From Pleurodeles waltl (lineage: Eukaryota; Chordata; Amphibia; Caudata; Salamandridae): 64,000 nt of DNA. The DNA lies in assembly GCF_031143425.1 (NCBI RefSeq), contig NC_090445.1, positions 1,193,966,691-1,194,030,690 of the forward strand, read 5' to 3'. How positions within the stretch are numbered: position 1 is the first letter of the stretch; each line of letters begins with the position of its first letter. Shown here one piece after another: positions 12,221-23,428 of this stretch. A program made the position numbers and the translations under genes. Below the pieces are notes generated by a model. The model saw only the letters and a program-made list of their open reading frames with translations. It searched no databases and had not been told where the DNA came from.

Positions 12221-15211
12221 ATGGATGGTGCTATCTATAGTGTGCCACCACAGGAAACACCAGCTCCACCACTGACAATGGCTCCACCATTTGCACGAAC
12301 TGCCTCTGGATATTTTGCCGACTTCAACGATGAATTCTCAGACTCATTCGTCTCTTCAACAGCTGACTTGTCATGTGCACGTAAGCTAAACAATTGGCTT
12401 AAAGAAACATATTTTATTTTTCCATGGAACTATCTAGGGCTCTCTTTGACTCTCCTAGCCTTTTTTCTTTGGATTGGTTTTGTCATTACCTTTTTCTTAC
12501 TAATAATTGGTCACTTTCTTCCTGAAAAATCAACAGTTGAACTGCTGGAGGAGGTTTTGAAGCCACATTTTTCAGAGAGTCCGCAGAGACTTGTCATTTG
12601 TGAACATTTCCGCAGTATCAATTCCTGATGGGATTGTTTGGGACAGAGTAATGTTTGATATTTATGGTCCCACAGAAGTTATTCAAATACCGTATATGTG
12701 TTCAAACTATCAATGAATGATATAGTAATACCAAGCATTGTTTCTGATGATTGGGATGTGAAAACAGTTGATTCCATGATGACTGAAGTGCAATATTATA
12801 CTGTCTTCGAAAACTAAGATGTTTACCAATTTAAAGAAAATTATGGTGATATGTTTTGCTATAATTATTATGGACACCATTTCATACATAGAGCGAGCAG
12901 CCCCAAAACTGTTTTTAATTATACACAATGGGAACATTGTCCGACTCCACTGCAGGGGAATTCCAAAACATACTTTGAAAAGTTTGCATATTTTTCTGGG
13001 CACAATGTGAAAAATGCTGAGTCATATTATTTTAAAGTACCACCTACTAAGGATATACATATATTAATGACTAATACGAAATATATATATATTCGGAATC
13101 CTTTGTTTCCCGGTTGTCTATAGAAGGCTATGAATATTGGCTGAAAACGATTGATCTGAAAAGTGGTTGGGGAACAAGAAATTGGCAAGTTAAGGGAAAG
13201 GAAGCTTTGTTTAGAGCATGCCTTATTCCTGTACAAATTATCTTTTTAAACGAAACAGTACTACAGACAAGTTGTTTAGGCTTAGCTAAAATTAAGGAAT
13301 TAAACATGCCCAGTATACCTGCCCCCACAAAGTTTTATAAATGGCAAAAATATACAAATACAACTGAAAATCCGCTTGATGAATGGGTCCAGAATGGTAC
13401 GTTTAATGCTTCACTGACAAGTCCTGGCGGGTGGTTATTGTGGCCAATAGATACTAATGGGTGTCATCAACGTTTTATTAACTCCTTGGGGGGGTTTTAG
13501 AACTAGTAGGCCAGACCCTTGCTATATATCATCCGAACATGCGGGTATAGTCACAACATGTAGTGTAGGAAAATTGTGCCAGCAATGGTCAAAATCATCC
13601 TCACTAGATGCGGTTAGAGAACACCTCCGTCTCCTGTCCAATAACACCGATTTACAGGACTTCCTGTTGGGCCCCAGAAAACACCGTAGGAAGTGTTTCT
13701 TATATGTAGTATATAATGAAATTTGGAGGCTTTCTCAACAAGAAGCAGTTGCCCCAGTTAAGGGAAATAGACGAGGAAAATCTGAAAAAAGCATTAACTG
13801 TTGTGGATAATGGGATCAATACCTTGTCCGACCAGATATATACTTTAAATAATATTGTCTCTTCTGCTATACACATTATTATACAATCAGATATGTCTTC
13901 TTTACACCATGGACAGAGTCAGATCAGGTCCATCATGCAGTTGGGTTGGACACTTCAAACAATGAAAGCGGGTTGCGTTCCCTGGCAGCATGTCAGTGCA
14001 AGGGAAATTTTTTCTTCCTTTAATTTAACGCAACAACAACAATTGATGGTTAAGAAGGAAGCAACTTATGTCATGCTTAACATCGAGAAATTAGAAAAGT
14101 TGCCTTTTACTGTGGCCGAAATACCATCTGCTGAGTGGTTAATACATGGGGTTATTAATCTGCCTATTTCAACACTTCAATTCACCTCCTGTTTAAAACA
14201 CATTCCGGTAGGCAGATATGAGAAGCTGGGTGATAGTTACATCCATGAGGTGTGGGAGCTTCCCTTCTCATACAAATGCTTCAGTGGCCTGAAAGAAGTC
14301 TTTCTTAGCGGTAGTGAATACGAGATTTCAGTCAGCCACTCGGTTTGTAAACAGCTGTCCCTGCATGGGGCGTGTAACGCCTCTGCTGCGAATCTGGCTT
14401 GTTGTCTAAAGGGAGTTCCAGTCCCCTAGATTAGACTAACGTTCCAGGTGCTTTCAAACGGCAGCTACGTCCTCCTCAATGGTGAAGACTGTTGTGGCAT
14501 GCGAGCCGGAATAGTTTATGTTGTTTCAGTCTCTAAGGTCGTTACATGCTGCGGGAACGTACTTTCCCCCACACTAAAATTAAGGAGGTAGCGGATATTT
14601 GGCCTCACATTGCTACTTCAAACGTGAATTTTGACAAGTTGAGCAGACTCAAGGCTTTACTCTTTCAAAAGCATGTGGCCCTTACATCTGTCCGCGAGAC
14701 ATACGCACTTCAAGTGGCAAGGTCATCGGCAGAAATACAGTCCCTGGTAAATACAAACTTTCCGAGACACTTCGGTGAACTCGTGGGACGAATATTTATT
14801 ACATCCAGTACAACTGGAATCGCACATTTTTTCAAAGCTGTTGGTTCTGGTTTCATTCACACCTTCTCCTCCATATTCGGTTTAATACCATCAGCTATCC
14901 ACTCAATTTTCTCTAGTATTTTTGGGGGATTTCCGATAACTTTGGCTTTATTAGCTGCATCCTGCTGTTGCTGTTTTTTATGCGCAATGGCTGTCCCGCC
15001 GCAACGAGGAGAAATGACGGCGCTCCCATCAGTGCAACTGTGTCATGAACGTATGATGCAGTATTTTGGAGCAACACTCCTGGAGCCATTGGAGTGTGGC
15101 TGGTCTTTGTCATTCAGACCGGTTTTGCATGTTTCGGGGCCTCTGGTGCTCTTTCACATATGCACTGGAAATCTGCCTTTTGAAGCAACGCTTGCCTACA
15201 GTGGACGCTGA
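12221..15211 (+). pseudogene. env: ERV1 envelope (broken)
   Basis: The N-terminal part (12221-12628) carries a long hydrophobic segment (about residues 75-105) preceded by a hydrophilic stretch, like a leader/signal-anchor. The surface region is split over frames at 12851-13810. A basic furin-type site (RKHRR) lies at about 13675-13690. The transmembrane subunit occupies 13716-14429 and 14546-15211 in two frames. It has a hydrophobic anchor near 14815-14990 ending in a cysteine cluster. No gamma-type CX6CC motif was seen. At least four frameshifts make it non-functional. Confidence 0.65.
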
Positions 15212-15467
15212 TCTGTTGATGTCCTCGCTGAGGGTTCATTACCGGACATGCGCATTGAGGTTGCGTTTGCTACGTGAAGCTACTTATGAGCTGCCCTTCC
15301 TGGAGGAAGTTGTTCATGACTCATCACCGGACACACCACGGGATGCCGCCTTGGTTGAGACTGAGGCTACGGAACACATCTGCTCCATGATCCTTCGTGG
15401 CGAGGACTTCCCGATTTTAATATCGGCCGACGTGGAAGATCTCCTATTCTTCTTGACTCATTACTAG
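15057..15467 (+). CDS. open frame between ERV1 env and 3' LTR, unknown product
   Basis: This frame is open for about 136 codons after the stop at 15054, overlaps the end of env in another frame, and ends shortly before the 3' LTR. It has no ATG near its beginning, so if real it would be a spliced exon. The second half is acidic (EATEH, ADVEDLLFFL) and leucine-rich. I recognise no domain. Complex retroviruses, including foamy viruses, encode accessory regulators in this position, so an accessory-gene remnant is possible. Chance openness is also possible. Confidence 0.3.
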   Translation, partial: CSILEQHSWSHWSVAGLCHSDRFCMFRGLWCSFTYALEICLLKQRLPTVDADLLMSSLRVHYRTCALRLRLLREATYELPFLEEVVHDSSPDTPRDAALVETEATEHICSMILRGEDFPILISADVEDLLFFLTHY

Positions 15468-15667
15468 ATTGGAACTTTTTAAATTTACTTGCCTTTTTAA
15501 TTCGGTTTCAGGCCACATGCTCATGTTTTAAATTGTCATGTAGGATGCTTATGTGTCCCTTCAACTTGTCCAAATTGACTTTGCTTTTTCTATATATCTT
15601 AGGTTGAGCTTTCATCAAAAAATGTTTTGCTTTGGCTTTGAACCACTTTCAACCGACAAGGTGAGGG

Positions 15668-16644
15668 TGTTATGTAGCCATTTTAGTTATAGCTCCATGC
15701 ACGTTACTAGGCCGCGGTGCACTTTAACCTAGATATATTTTATTCAGCTTCGCTTTATTATTATTATAATAACCATTTTTACGGCCTTGTTTTATTTTCA
15801 TCTATCTAACGGTTTTTGCCTAAGCCAGCACTCTGTTCTCAAACAAGACATTCTTGATCACTCTGTGCTTCATTCAAGGCTGCAGCTCAGTACATTGCCA
15901 GTGGTAGAAGTTTAGTCTCCAACATTCGTAGAAAATACACATCCTTACGTAGGGACATTTTCTCCGAACATCAGCTGTGTTATTATACAAATGCTTCCTT
16001 GTCCCTTACACGTTAGAGGGAGATTTCAGCCAGAGAACCATGACTGTATGCTGATTGCTGAATGCTACGCTACAGATGCTAATGCAGACCACAGGCCTTT
16101 GCTCAGGTATGGGGGTTGATGTCTTCCCAGTGGAACCTGAAAGGCAGAATTAGAGCTTAACATGCTGTGCTCAATTACCACCTAGTTAGGAAATAGTCCA
16201 TGGATCATAGTGACAACATGATAGCGTTGTTTTTATGCTTCACTCTTCTCATCACAATTTTAATACTGTCATGTTGTGTCGTCCTGGTTATTGCAGCTCA
16301 CGCTTTGCTATCAAATATGCAGTCATTTTATTAAACTCATTATTGAAACATATACAGTACTGCCTCTGTATGTCATTTATATACGAGACTGAATAGTAGA
16401 TGAGAGAACCGGATGCGATCTGAGTGAGCACGACTTCCCTGAGAAGCCTAGTATGTCATGCGCTCGGCTGCCAAGTCATGACTATCTTTTGGTAGAGATG
16501 AGGCACTGCTAGTTAGCCGCAGCAAAACCCGGATTGGAGCGACAGGTGTCACCAGTAGTGGGTTGGACTCAGTCTCCCACACCGCAGGCGATTCTGCTGC
16601 TCAAACTCCAGTAGTCTCATTAGAAAATTAGAGCCTACGCGACA
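15668..16644 (+). repeat. ERV1 3' LTR
   Basis: It begins TGTTATGTAGCC and ends CGACA, matching the 5' LTR along its length. The purine stretch AAGGTGAGGG immediately before it is a weak polypurine tract. The duplication GCGG follows at 16645-16648. Confidence 0.85.
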
Positions 16645-16648
16645 GCGG

Positions 16649-16803
16649 CAAAGAGCTGGAACAACCTACCCCTGCACCTCAGACAACGCCCATCGCTCAC
16701 CACCTTCAGGAAGAACCTCAAGACGTGGCTCTTCAAATGAGGCTCCGTCTGCCCCCACCCAGCGCCTTGAGACCCTCACTGATGAGTAGTTGAGCTATAA
16801 AAA
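16649..16803 (+). pseudogene. LINE (L2/CR1-type) RT C-terminus and 3' tail, downstream part
   Basis: Resuming the frame left at 5911, this piece encodes SWNNLPLHLR, FRKNLKTWLF and a stop at about 16740. That is the conserved C-terminal block of L2/CR1-type LINE proteins. The sequence after the stop (GCGCCTTGAGACCC, then GAGTAGTTGAGCTATAAAAA) resembles the short 3' tail of L2-type elements. Together with 5858-5911 it shows a 5'-truncated LINE that pre-dates ERV1. Confidence 0.75.
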
Positions 16804-17565
16804 TTTCAATGGACAGCAAATGTGAACTTGAGGGGGTAGATCTGATATGTAGGTTGGCATGCAGATGAGAAAGGAGTACAGAATCTGAGGGTATAGACAA
16901 AACATGACAGTGAGCACGTTCAGAGGGAAACCGCAGAGGGTGGAGAGTAGAAGTAGCAGGCAAATAGTACATGTGGAGGGGGAGAGAATTTAAGATACTG
17001 ATGTAGAAGGCGGAAAGTTAAAGTAGCGCATAAGGTGAAGATGTGGAGAGTGGCTGCAGAGAGTAGATGTACATGAAGGAAAGTGTAGATGTGAATTTGC
17101 GTTAGGTGAAGAACAGATTTAGAGAGCGGATATACAGGTTAAACAACTAATGTACTGTTTAAAGTGCATGTGAAGGGTGGAGAACACATTTGGATAGTTA
17201 AGCTAACACATGTGAGGTTAGAAGAGTTTGAAGAGTGGACATACATGATTTGGAGCTCACGCACACGGCGGATGCACTGAGTACAAGCTGAAGCAGATAA
17301 TGAGTGTAGAAGCAGCTATAGAGCATGATGAGAGAGCTAGGACAATGAGTGTGCAATGATGAGAGAGGATGCAGACCACTGAGTGCAGAATTACAGACTA
17401 GAGCCTTCACTGCGTTTGTTGTATGGGATGTGGAGAACACACAGAGAGTGGGTTTGGGCAATAGCAAGTGGAAATACCGGTGTCTATGGACAGGGTGGAG
17501 AGTTCACCTTGTAGATGGAGAGCACAAAGGGTGGAACGAGCAAGTGGACGTATGTACATTTTGGA
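16804..17565. repeat. degenerate purine-rich minisatellite, segment 2
   Basis: It has the same GTGGAGAG, ATGTACA and GGGTGGAGA word family as 3541-5857. It continues the array between the LINE/ERV1 block and ERV2. There are no genes. Confidence 0.65.
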
Positions 17566-17569
17566 GAGT
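17566..17569. repeat. ERV2 target-site duplication, left copy (GAGT)
   Basis: GAGT directly precedes the LTR here and directly follows the other LTR at 27689-27692. A 4-bp duplication is usual for gamma-type retroviral integrases. Confidence 0.8.
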
Positions 17570-18183
17570 TGTGGTAAATAATTTAGAATACCTCTGAATT
17601 TGCCTTGTAAGTTAAATAATAATAAAAAAAGGAAAGAGACGGGGTCCGAGATGTAGAGAATAATCAGGATTTATTCAATAACTCGAGTTAAGGGAGAGCT
17701 CCTTCACCAAGCGGGTTAGGGAGTAGTCTGTCTTACTTCGCGCAGCATAGAGCTTTTATACATTTTTCTACTACATGCAAACAAATGGCAGAGGTTCAAT
17801 CATTTTCCACTAATTAGGTATAAAAACATTTGTATGCCTCAGGGGAGAGGAGTGGGAGATTGCTTACAAACAAAAATGTGCAAACAGCTGAAGCGTATAA
17901 TAGTGTGTAGTAAATGGCAGGTATGACCTTGTCCCAATTGCAGGTTATTCCGTGGAAATTAGTTTTTCTCAAAATTGGCTTAACCGCAGGTATGTGGCCG
18001 GTCTGGTATTCGGCCTTAGGCATATTGCACGATGTAGCTGCTTTCAAGCTGCATCTTTTTCTGCCTATTTCCTCTACAACGGGGTGTTTAAAACACTCAC
18101 AAAATGGATGCCATATTCAATATGGTTGTCCTGATGTCAAATGAACAGTGGTTGCACGAAGGGTGAGAAACTATTTTTCCACA
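17570..18183 (-). repeat. ERV2 3' LTR
   Basis: TGTGG...CCACA-bounded repeat, 614 bases, about 98% identical by eye to 27073-27688. On the minus strand it carries a TATA-like GTATAAAAG (17753-17761) and an AATAAA signal (17670-17675). Confidence 0.92.
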
Positions 18184-18193
18184 TTCCCTCCTT
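18184..18193 (-). other. ERV2 polypurine tract
   Basis: On the minus strand AAGGAGGGAA directly precedes the 3' LTR. This is the expected position and composition of the plus-strand primer. Confidence 0.85.
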
Positions 18194-18217
18194 GCACCAG
18201 AGTGCAACCATTGTCCT

Positions 18218-19681
18218 CTATCTCGATGGCCATAAGATCATCAATATGATCTTGGAGCATAATCTTAACATTTTCTTTTTTCTGGGAATGCACATGGTAG
18301 CACACAATCCACAGAGTGGCGGGCCACACTGGATGCACAGGCAGTATCCCATTAATGTAAACAATGCTATGCCAATAGCAGAAATCAATTTCCAGCCCCA
18401 TGTGGAGACTAGTCCCCAAAACCATCCTGACCGGGTCCAGTTGCTAGGATCCTGGTGTAAGCTGGACGCAATTTTGTGCAATCTAGAAATAGCCTCATAG
18501 ACAGAGGGGGCATTATCAGGTATGAAAACACAGCAGCTCGACCCAATAATTTTACATGCTCCGCCCCTCTCTGCTAGTATGACATCAAGAACAAGACGAT
18601 TTTGAAGCGCTACCATTCTGATAGCGGATTGTTCCTGTGTCAAATTTCCCAGAGCAGCTATAGTCTGATTTACATCTGCTTCTACTGTTCGAGTAAGCCT
18701 ACGGATAAGCTTACTATTCTGAATCGGTCCAATAAAGAAGAAGAAACCTCTATTGAAGTCTGTATACTGTTCCAGGGTAGTCTCTGTTTGGTCTATCCCC
18801 GAAGTATCTATAGATCTTTTATGCCTCTCATTAGGGAGTAGGCGATCCTTATGATACATCGGCGGTGCAAGGAAAATGGGAGGCAATAGGAAAGATATAT
18901 TGCATCTTCCTCCCCATCCGAGGGGAAGACGTATATAGGCTATCTCTCCATAGACAAAATATGCATGTCTAGACGCTGGAAACGTTGATTGGCCTTTGTC
19001 CTCGAAACTCACAGTAATATTACATTCACTGTGTCCTACCTGGATTATACCAGTCTTCTGGACACACAGCTGTCCTTTCATTTTGGAAACAGATATGGAG
19101 GTTGGTCCGCCTTTCTTTTTAGGCTTGGTATTTACTAATTTGGAAGATCAATACTCCTGTTTATACTCTTCACTTTCGAATATAGTCCCCTTAGCCTGTG
19201 GTATTCCATTATCGTCGGGATAACAGACTTGATTAAGGATGGTATTCAGATCTCCCCATGGCCACCCATTCTTACATATATCGACATCTCCTTCAGGGCA
19301 TGCGGAATTGGAGGTATTGTACGCTGTTATTAAGGCAAACCAAGCCTCACAGGTACCATTATATGAAAATGGAAAAGGTACCAGTGGCATCCCTCCGTCA
19401 TTCTGATGAGGGGGAATCTGTCCGCATATCCAGCAATCGGTAGTATTGGCAACCTAGTGAGTATAGTGCAACATCCGTACAAAGGAGTTATTTTGCATAG
19501 CTAATCTGTGGGCCCGTTCATGAGGCGTAAGATCATAATAGGTATGTTCTTGTGTACTGTTGGGTGAGAATATAGGGAGTTGACTAGATGGAAAAATTTA
19601 ATGTAAAACCCAACCTAAACACATTGCTGCTGCCAGAAACAACATTAACATCATTATACAAAAATTTCTTTTCGCACACAT
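18218..19681 (-). pseudogene. env: ERV2 envelope (gamma-type, three in-frame stops)
   Basis: The whole gene lies in a single frame of about 487 codons from the ATG at 19681. It begins with a basic start and a hydrophobic signal peptide (LMLFLAAAMCLGW). The surface subunit is short and holds a CWIC motif near 19440. A furin-type site (RHKR) is at about 18815. The transmembrane subunit has a fusion-peptide-like segment, a heptad region, a gamma-type immunosuppressive-like segment, a CX6CC motif and a membrane anchor near 18290-18360. In-frame stops lie at 19598-19600, 19454-19456 and 19148-19150. There is no frameshift. CX6CC with CWxC is diagnostic of gamma-type envelopes with covalently linked subunits. 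Confidence 0.85.
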
Positions 19682-19798
19682 TTTCTTTCTGTATTTGTCT
19701 CTCAACATCTTCTGCTTCACTGTCTCTGTCGTCATTTTTGTCAGGTACACTTCTCAGAGCCCCTGCCGTTTCACCAACAAGTAGAGCTTGTTTGGACT

Positions 19799-21257
19799 TA
19801 ATTGACCTGGGCTCGAGTAGATGACCTGAGTTTAGATCTATAAGTCTGCTGGAGACTTTCTTCTGTGGGTAATGTCAATTGTTCTGCGTTCTGTTGTGTC
19901 TGAAGTGGCGATGTCTGTCCACTTTTTTCCTTGGGAAAATGTTTCTTACAGTGACTCGCATGGAGCCATCCCTTACGACCTTCGACTTTTACAGCTGTCC
20001 TGGTAACCAGTAGAACGAGCTTCGGTTCCTTCCATCGAGGCTCAAGAGGTGTTGTTCGATCAAAATTACGAATATAAACCCAATCGCCTGGTTTGATCTG
20101 GTGCTCTTTGGGTTCAGTATTATCAGGAAATGCGGCTGCAAGGAAGCCAGGTAATCAGTCAGTACAGGCATTTCAATATCTGTTATAGCTTTCGCACGTG
20201 GTATTCCCCATATGTTAGGAGGCCTACCAAAAACTATCTCGTAGGGCGCGAGCCCCGTTCTGGAATGAGGAATCATACGCATGTAAAACAGAGCTACTGG
20301 TAAGGCAGTAATCCAATCAACTCCCTTTTCAGCACATATCTTTGCCATCTTGTTTTTTAAAGTCTGGTTATGTCGCTCAACCAGGCCTGCTGCCTGTGGA
20401 TGACGCACACAGTGAAATTTCCACTGGTATCCCAACAGTAGCGATATCTTTTTCATTAATTCAGACGAGAATGGTTGACCATTATCAGAATATATAACTC
20501 GGGGCAGACCGAACCTAGGGAAATACTCCTTAATCAATTGTTTAGCTGTAGTGCTGGCAGTATAGTCAGGTACAGGATAAGCTTCGGTCCATCGTGTTAA
20601 TGTACATACTACTACGAGTACATACTTCTGTCCTCTGCACCTTTCCATTTGTATATAGTCCATCTGTATAACTTCAAAAGGGTGTTCAGGAGGATGAAAT
20701 CCTCCTGCCCCTACTGTTGTGCCTTTTCCAATATTATACCGACAACATATCATACATGTTTGGACTCTTTGTTTGGCTGCTGCCCTAAGATGTTTATTGT
20801 CCCATATATGTTGTATTGCGTCTAGCATAGCTTTTTCCCCAAGGTAGGCTGGTCCATGTATTGTATCTATAATAATCTGCACCATGGCATCGGGAAGATA
20901 CCAGACTGCTTTATGTGGTGTCATCCATCCTTGATCAGTTAGTATCCCTCCTTCCTCTTTCCATTTTTCTTTTTCCTCATTTGTGGCGTGACTCTGTATG
21001 TCTTGGATATCCATAGTTATATCTCGTGTGACCTGCATATGCATAAATTCGGGACCGTGATGCAGCGTACTCTCTACGTCTTTCTGTGTCATGTCTTGAG
21101 CTGTTTGATCTGCTAATGCATTTCCTAACATAACATGATCTGTCCCGTTTGTGTGTGCTTTGCATTTTATTATTGCTATTTGTTCTGGTAGATGTATATC
21201 ATCTAACAATTGTGTTATCAAGTCTGCATGTTGTATTTTTGATCCATGCGATGTCAT
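19799..21257 (-). pseudogene. pol: ERV2 integrase with RNase H end
   Basis: The open frame 19989-21257 starts in the last part of RNase H and contains the integrase core with all three catalytic residues in place: D200, D258 and E294 counted from 21257, with 35 residues between the last two. In the zinc domain C168 and C171 are present. Where a second His is expected, at position 138, there is Tyr. After about 20140 a one-base shift moves the C-terminal SH3-like part (GDWVYIR, then GWLHASH) into another frame, which ends near 19799. The enzyme inserts viral DNA into the genome. This copy is broken by the frameshift. Confidence 0.85.
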
Positions 21258-21295
21258 GAATCCTCTTTCTCTCCATAATGTTCCAAGATTGTGTA

Positions 21296-23428
21296 CTACT
21301 CCAAAGGCGTACTGTGAATCAGTATAAATATTATTTTTTTTCCTTTACCCAATCGACAGGCCCTGCTCAATGCTATCAACTCGGCCGCTTGTGCTGAGAG
21401 AATGGGTATCTGTTTACTTTCTAAAATTTGAGTATTTGTGGTAACAGCATAGGCAGCCCTTATCTCCCCCTTTTCTGTTCTTTTACAAGAACCATCCACG
21501 TAAATATTTTCTTCTGCATCCGGTAATGGAGTGTCTTTTAAATCTGTTCGTGGTTTCGTCACTTGTTCAATCACTTCCATACAATCATGTACCTCATCTA
21601 TGTTCTCGTGAATGGGTAAAAGTGTGGCAGGGTTCAGGGTATTGCATCTTAAGATCTGTATGTAAGGTTGAAAAAGTGTCAGTTCATACCCTGACAGTCT
21701 TGCTATTGTTAGATGTTGTGTCTGTGTTCTGTTAAGTAATAGTTCTACTGCATGGGGAACTCGTACTATCGAAGGGTGTCCCAATACTATAGCATCGCTT
21801 TGTCTAATAGCTTGAGCTGTTGCTGCTACAGCCTTCAGGCATGCGGGAAGAGCTTGTGCTACAGGATCTAAGGTGGATGAAAAATATCCACATGGTCTTT
21901 GTTTTCCAGCTTGCTCTTGTGTCAGAACCGATAGAGCGGTCCCATTCTTTTCAGTGACGAATAGTGTAAAATCTTTATAATAATTAGGGGTGGCCAACAC
22001 CGGGGCCTGACACATCGCCTCTTTCAATGTTTTGAAAGCGAGCGTGTGTTCCTCTGTCCATGGAAGCTGGGGTGACGTGCTGGCTTCTAATGTTGTCAAT
22101 TTTACAAGTGGTTTTGATATTAGTGCAAATTGTGGTATCCATTGTCTGCAGTAGGATGTTAGTCCTATGAATTCGCGTACCTGTCTCTGTGTTTTTGGCT
22201 GTGGTATATTTTGTATCAATTGTATTCTCTCTTTTGTTAGCTGCCTTCCCTCCTTTGACAGTAAGTGCCCAAAGTAGGTCACCTGCTGTTGACAGAATTG
22301 CAATTTCTTTGGCGACACTTTGTGGCCATTTTCAGCCAAGAATGTTAATACCAATAATGAAGCTTCGACACATGACTGCTCAGATCTGGCCGTAATGAGT
22401 ATATCATCGACATACTGCAGAAGGGCTGTTTGATCAGGCATTTGTATGGCATCTAGCTGTCTTTTTAGTGCTTGGCTATAAATGCTCGGGCAGTCAGTAA
22501 ATCCTTGAGGAGCTCGGGTAAACCGGAAACTCCTTCCGGACAATGAGAACCCAAACAAATATTGACTGTCTTCATGTATTGGTACACTGAAAAACGCGTT
22601 TTTGAGATCGATAACGGTAAAATGTGTGGCTTCACAATCAATTGTTGTTAAAAGGGTAGATATGTCTGGTACGACAGGATGTTGTGCCACAACACATTTA
22701 TTTAATTCCCGTAAGTCTACCACAAGTCTATAGTTGGTATTTTCTCCTTGTTGTACTTTCTTTGTCACAGGTAATACGGGTGAATTCACGGTATTTGATG
22801 GTACTTCGATCACCACTCCACTAGTGATGAGGTCCTCTATAATGGAAATAAGGTCTTTCTCAGCTTGTGGAGGCATTTTATATTGACGGAGTCGTGGTAG
22901 TATGGCTCCCTCCTTTAAAATTATCTTGTGGGGCGTAATGACCATCCGCCCGACCGATGTGGGACTGGTGGCCCACAACTCGGCTGGGAGGTGGGCCAAT
23001 CGAGGATCTAAATCTCTGACTGTATAATGGCCCCTGAAGTCTCGGAGGAACAGACGCACATCCTGGGGGGAGCACACTATTATGGCTCCTAAGTCTTTCA
23101 ATTGTTTTATTCCTAATAGATTCTCGGGGCAAGCATCAGTTAAGAGAAGATCTGTCGTAGTGGTAAGGGGGCCAATTTGTAAGGGTAGTGGCTCTGATGT
23201 ATTACTTGTAATGGGTTGACCAGAGAAACCCAGTGAAATATTTTTATTCCCAGAGAGTGGAGCTTGCGGAAGCTCGTTATGATCTATCGTTGTCTTACTT
23301 GCCCCTGTATCCAATAGGAATTTCTTTTCTTGTCCCAGGAGGTGAACGTCTACATATGGACCAGTTTGGTCCACCAGTATAGGGATAAGGAGCAATTTAT
23401 CCTCAACCCCCCCCCCGGGCAGCCTCAT
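21296..23428 (-). CDS. pol: ERV2 protease, reverse transcriptase and RNase H (710 codons open)
   Basis: A long uninterrupted frame. The aspartic protease shows LLDTGAS with catalytic D40. RT shows D274 in the first motif and YVDD at 339-342, so its catalytic residues are intact. RNase H shows YVDGSC (D645) and AAELIAL (E683). The frame then runs out after an eight-base A run (T8 on the + strand at 21334-21341), and the rest of RNase H and the integrase continue one base out of phase. The start overlaps the end of gag at a ten-base G run (23407-23416), where gag ends in TGA. This may be a readthrough or frameshift junction, or a decayed one. Confidence 0.88.
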   Translation of the reverse strand: MRLPGGGVEDKLLLIPILVDQTGPYVDVHLLGQEKKFLLDTGASKTTIDHNELPQAPLSGNKNISLGFSGQPITSNTSEPLPLQIGPLTTTTDLLLTDACPENLLGIKQLKDLGAIIVCSPQDVRLFLRDFRGHYTVRDLDPRLAHLPAELWATSPTSVGRMVITPHKIILKEGAILPRLRQYKMPPQAEKDLISIIEDLITSGVVIEVPSNTVNSPVLPVTKKVQQGENTNYRLVVDLRELNKCVVAQHPVVPDISTLLTTIDCEATHFTVIDLKNAFFSVPIHEDSQYLFGFSLSGRSFRFTRAPQGFTDCPSIYSQALKRQLDAIQMPDQTALLQYVDDILITARSEQSCVEASLLVLTFLAENGHKVSPKKLQFCQQQVTYFGHLLSKEGRQLTKERIQLIQNIPQPKTQRQVREFIGLTSYCRQWIPQFALISKPLVKLTTLEASTSPQLPWTEEHTLAFKTLKEAMCQAPVLATPNYYKDFTLFVTEKNGTALSVLTQEQAGKQRPCGYFSSTLDPVAQALPACLKAVAATAQAIRQSDAIVLGHPSIVRVPHAVELLLNRTQTQHLTIARLSGYELTLFQPYIQILRCNTLNPATLLPIHENIDEVHDCMEVIEQVTKPRTDLKDTPLPDAEENIYVDGSCKRTEKGEIRAAYAVTTNTQILESKQIPILSAQAAELIALSRACRLGKGKKIIFILIHSTPLE

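Larger units (their letters stand above)
5912..16644 (+). mobile_element. ERV1: decayed, foamy-like endogenous retrovirus
   Basis: A complete provirus layout: 5' LTR (5912-6898), primer-binding site, gag, protease-RT-RNase H-integrase, env, one extra 3' open frame and 3' LTR (15668-16644). It is flanked by GCGG at 5908-5911 and 16645-16648. The primer site resembles tRNA-Lys1,2. The Gag C-terminus is arginine-rich with no CCHC zinc knuckle. A membrane-anchor segment precedes the env surface region. These three points fit spumavirus-like or related (for example lokiretrovirus-like) lineages better than gamma or beta retroviruses, but the assignment is tentative. All genes carry frameshifts or stops. 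The LTRs differ by several percent by eye, so it is older than ERV2. Confidence 0.8.

Noticed and set aside
12710..13003. Minus-strand frame in the ERV1 env region
   Set aside because: It is antisense to env with no features. The env reading on the + strand accounts for the region.
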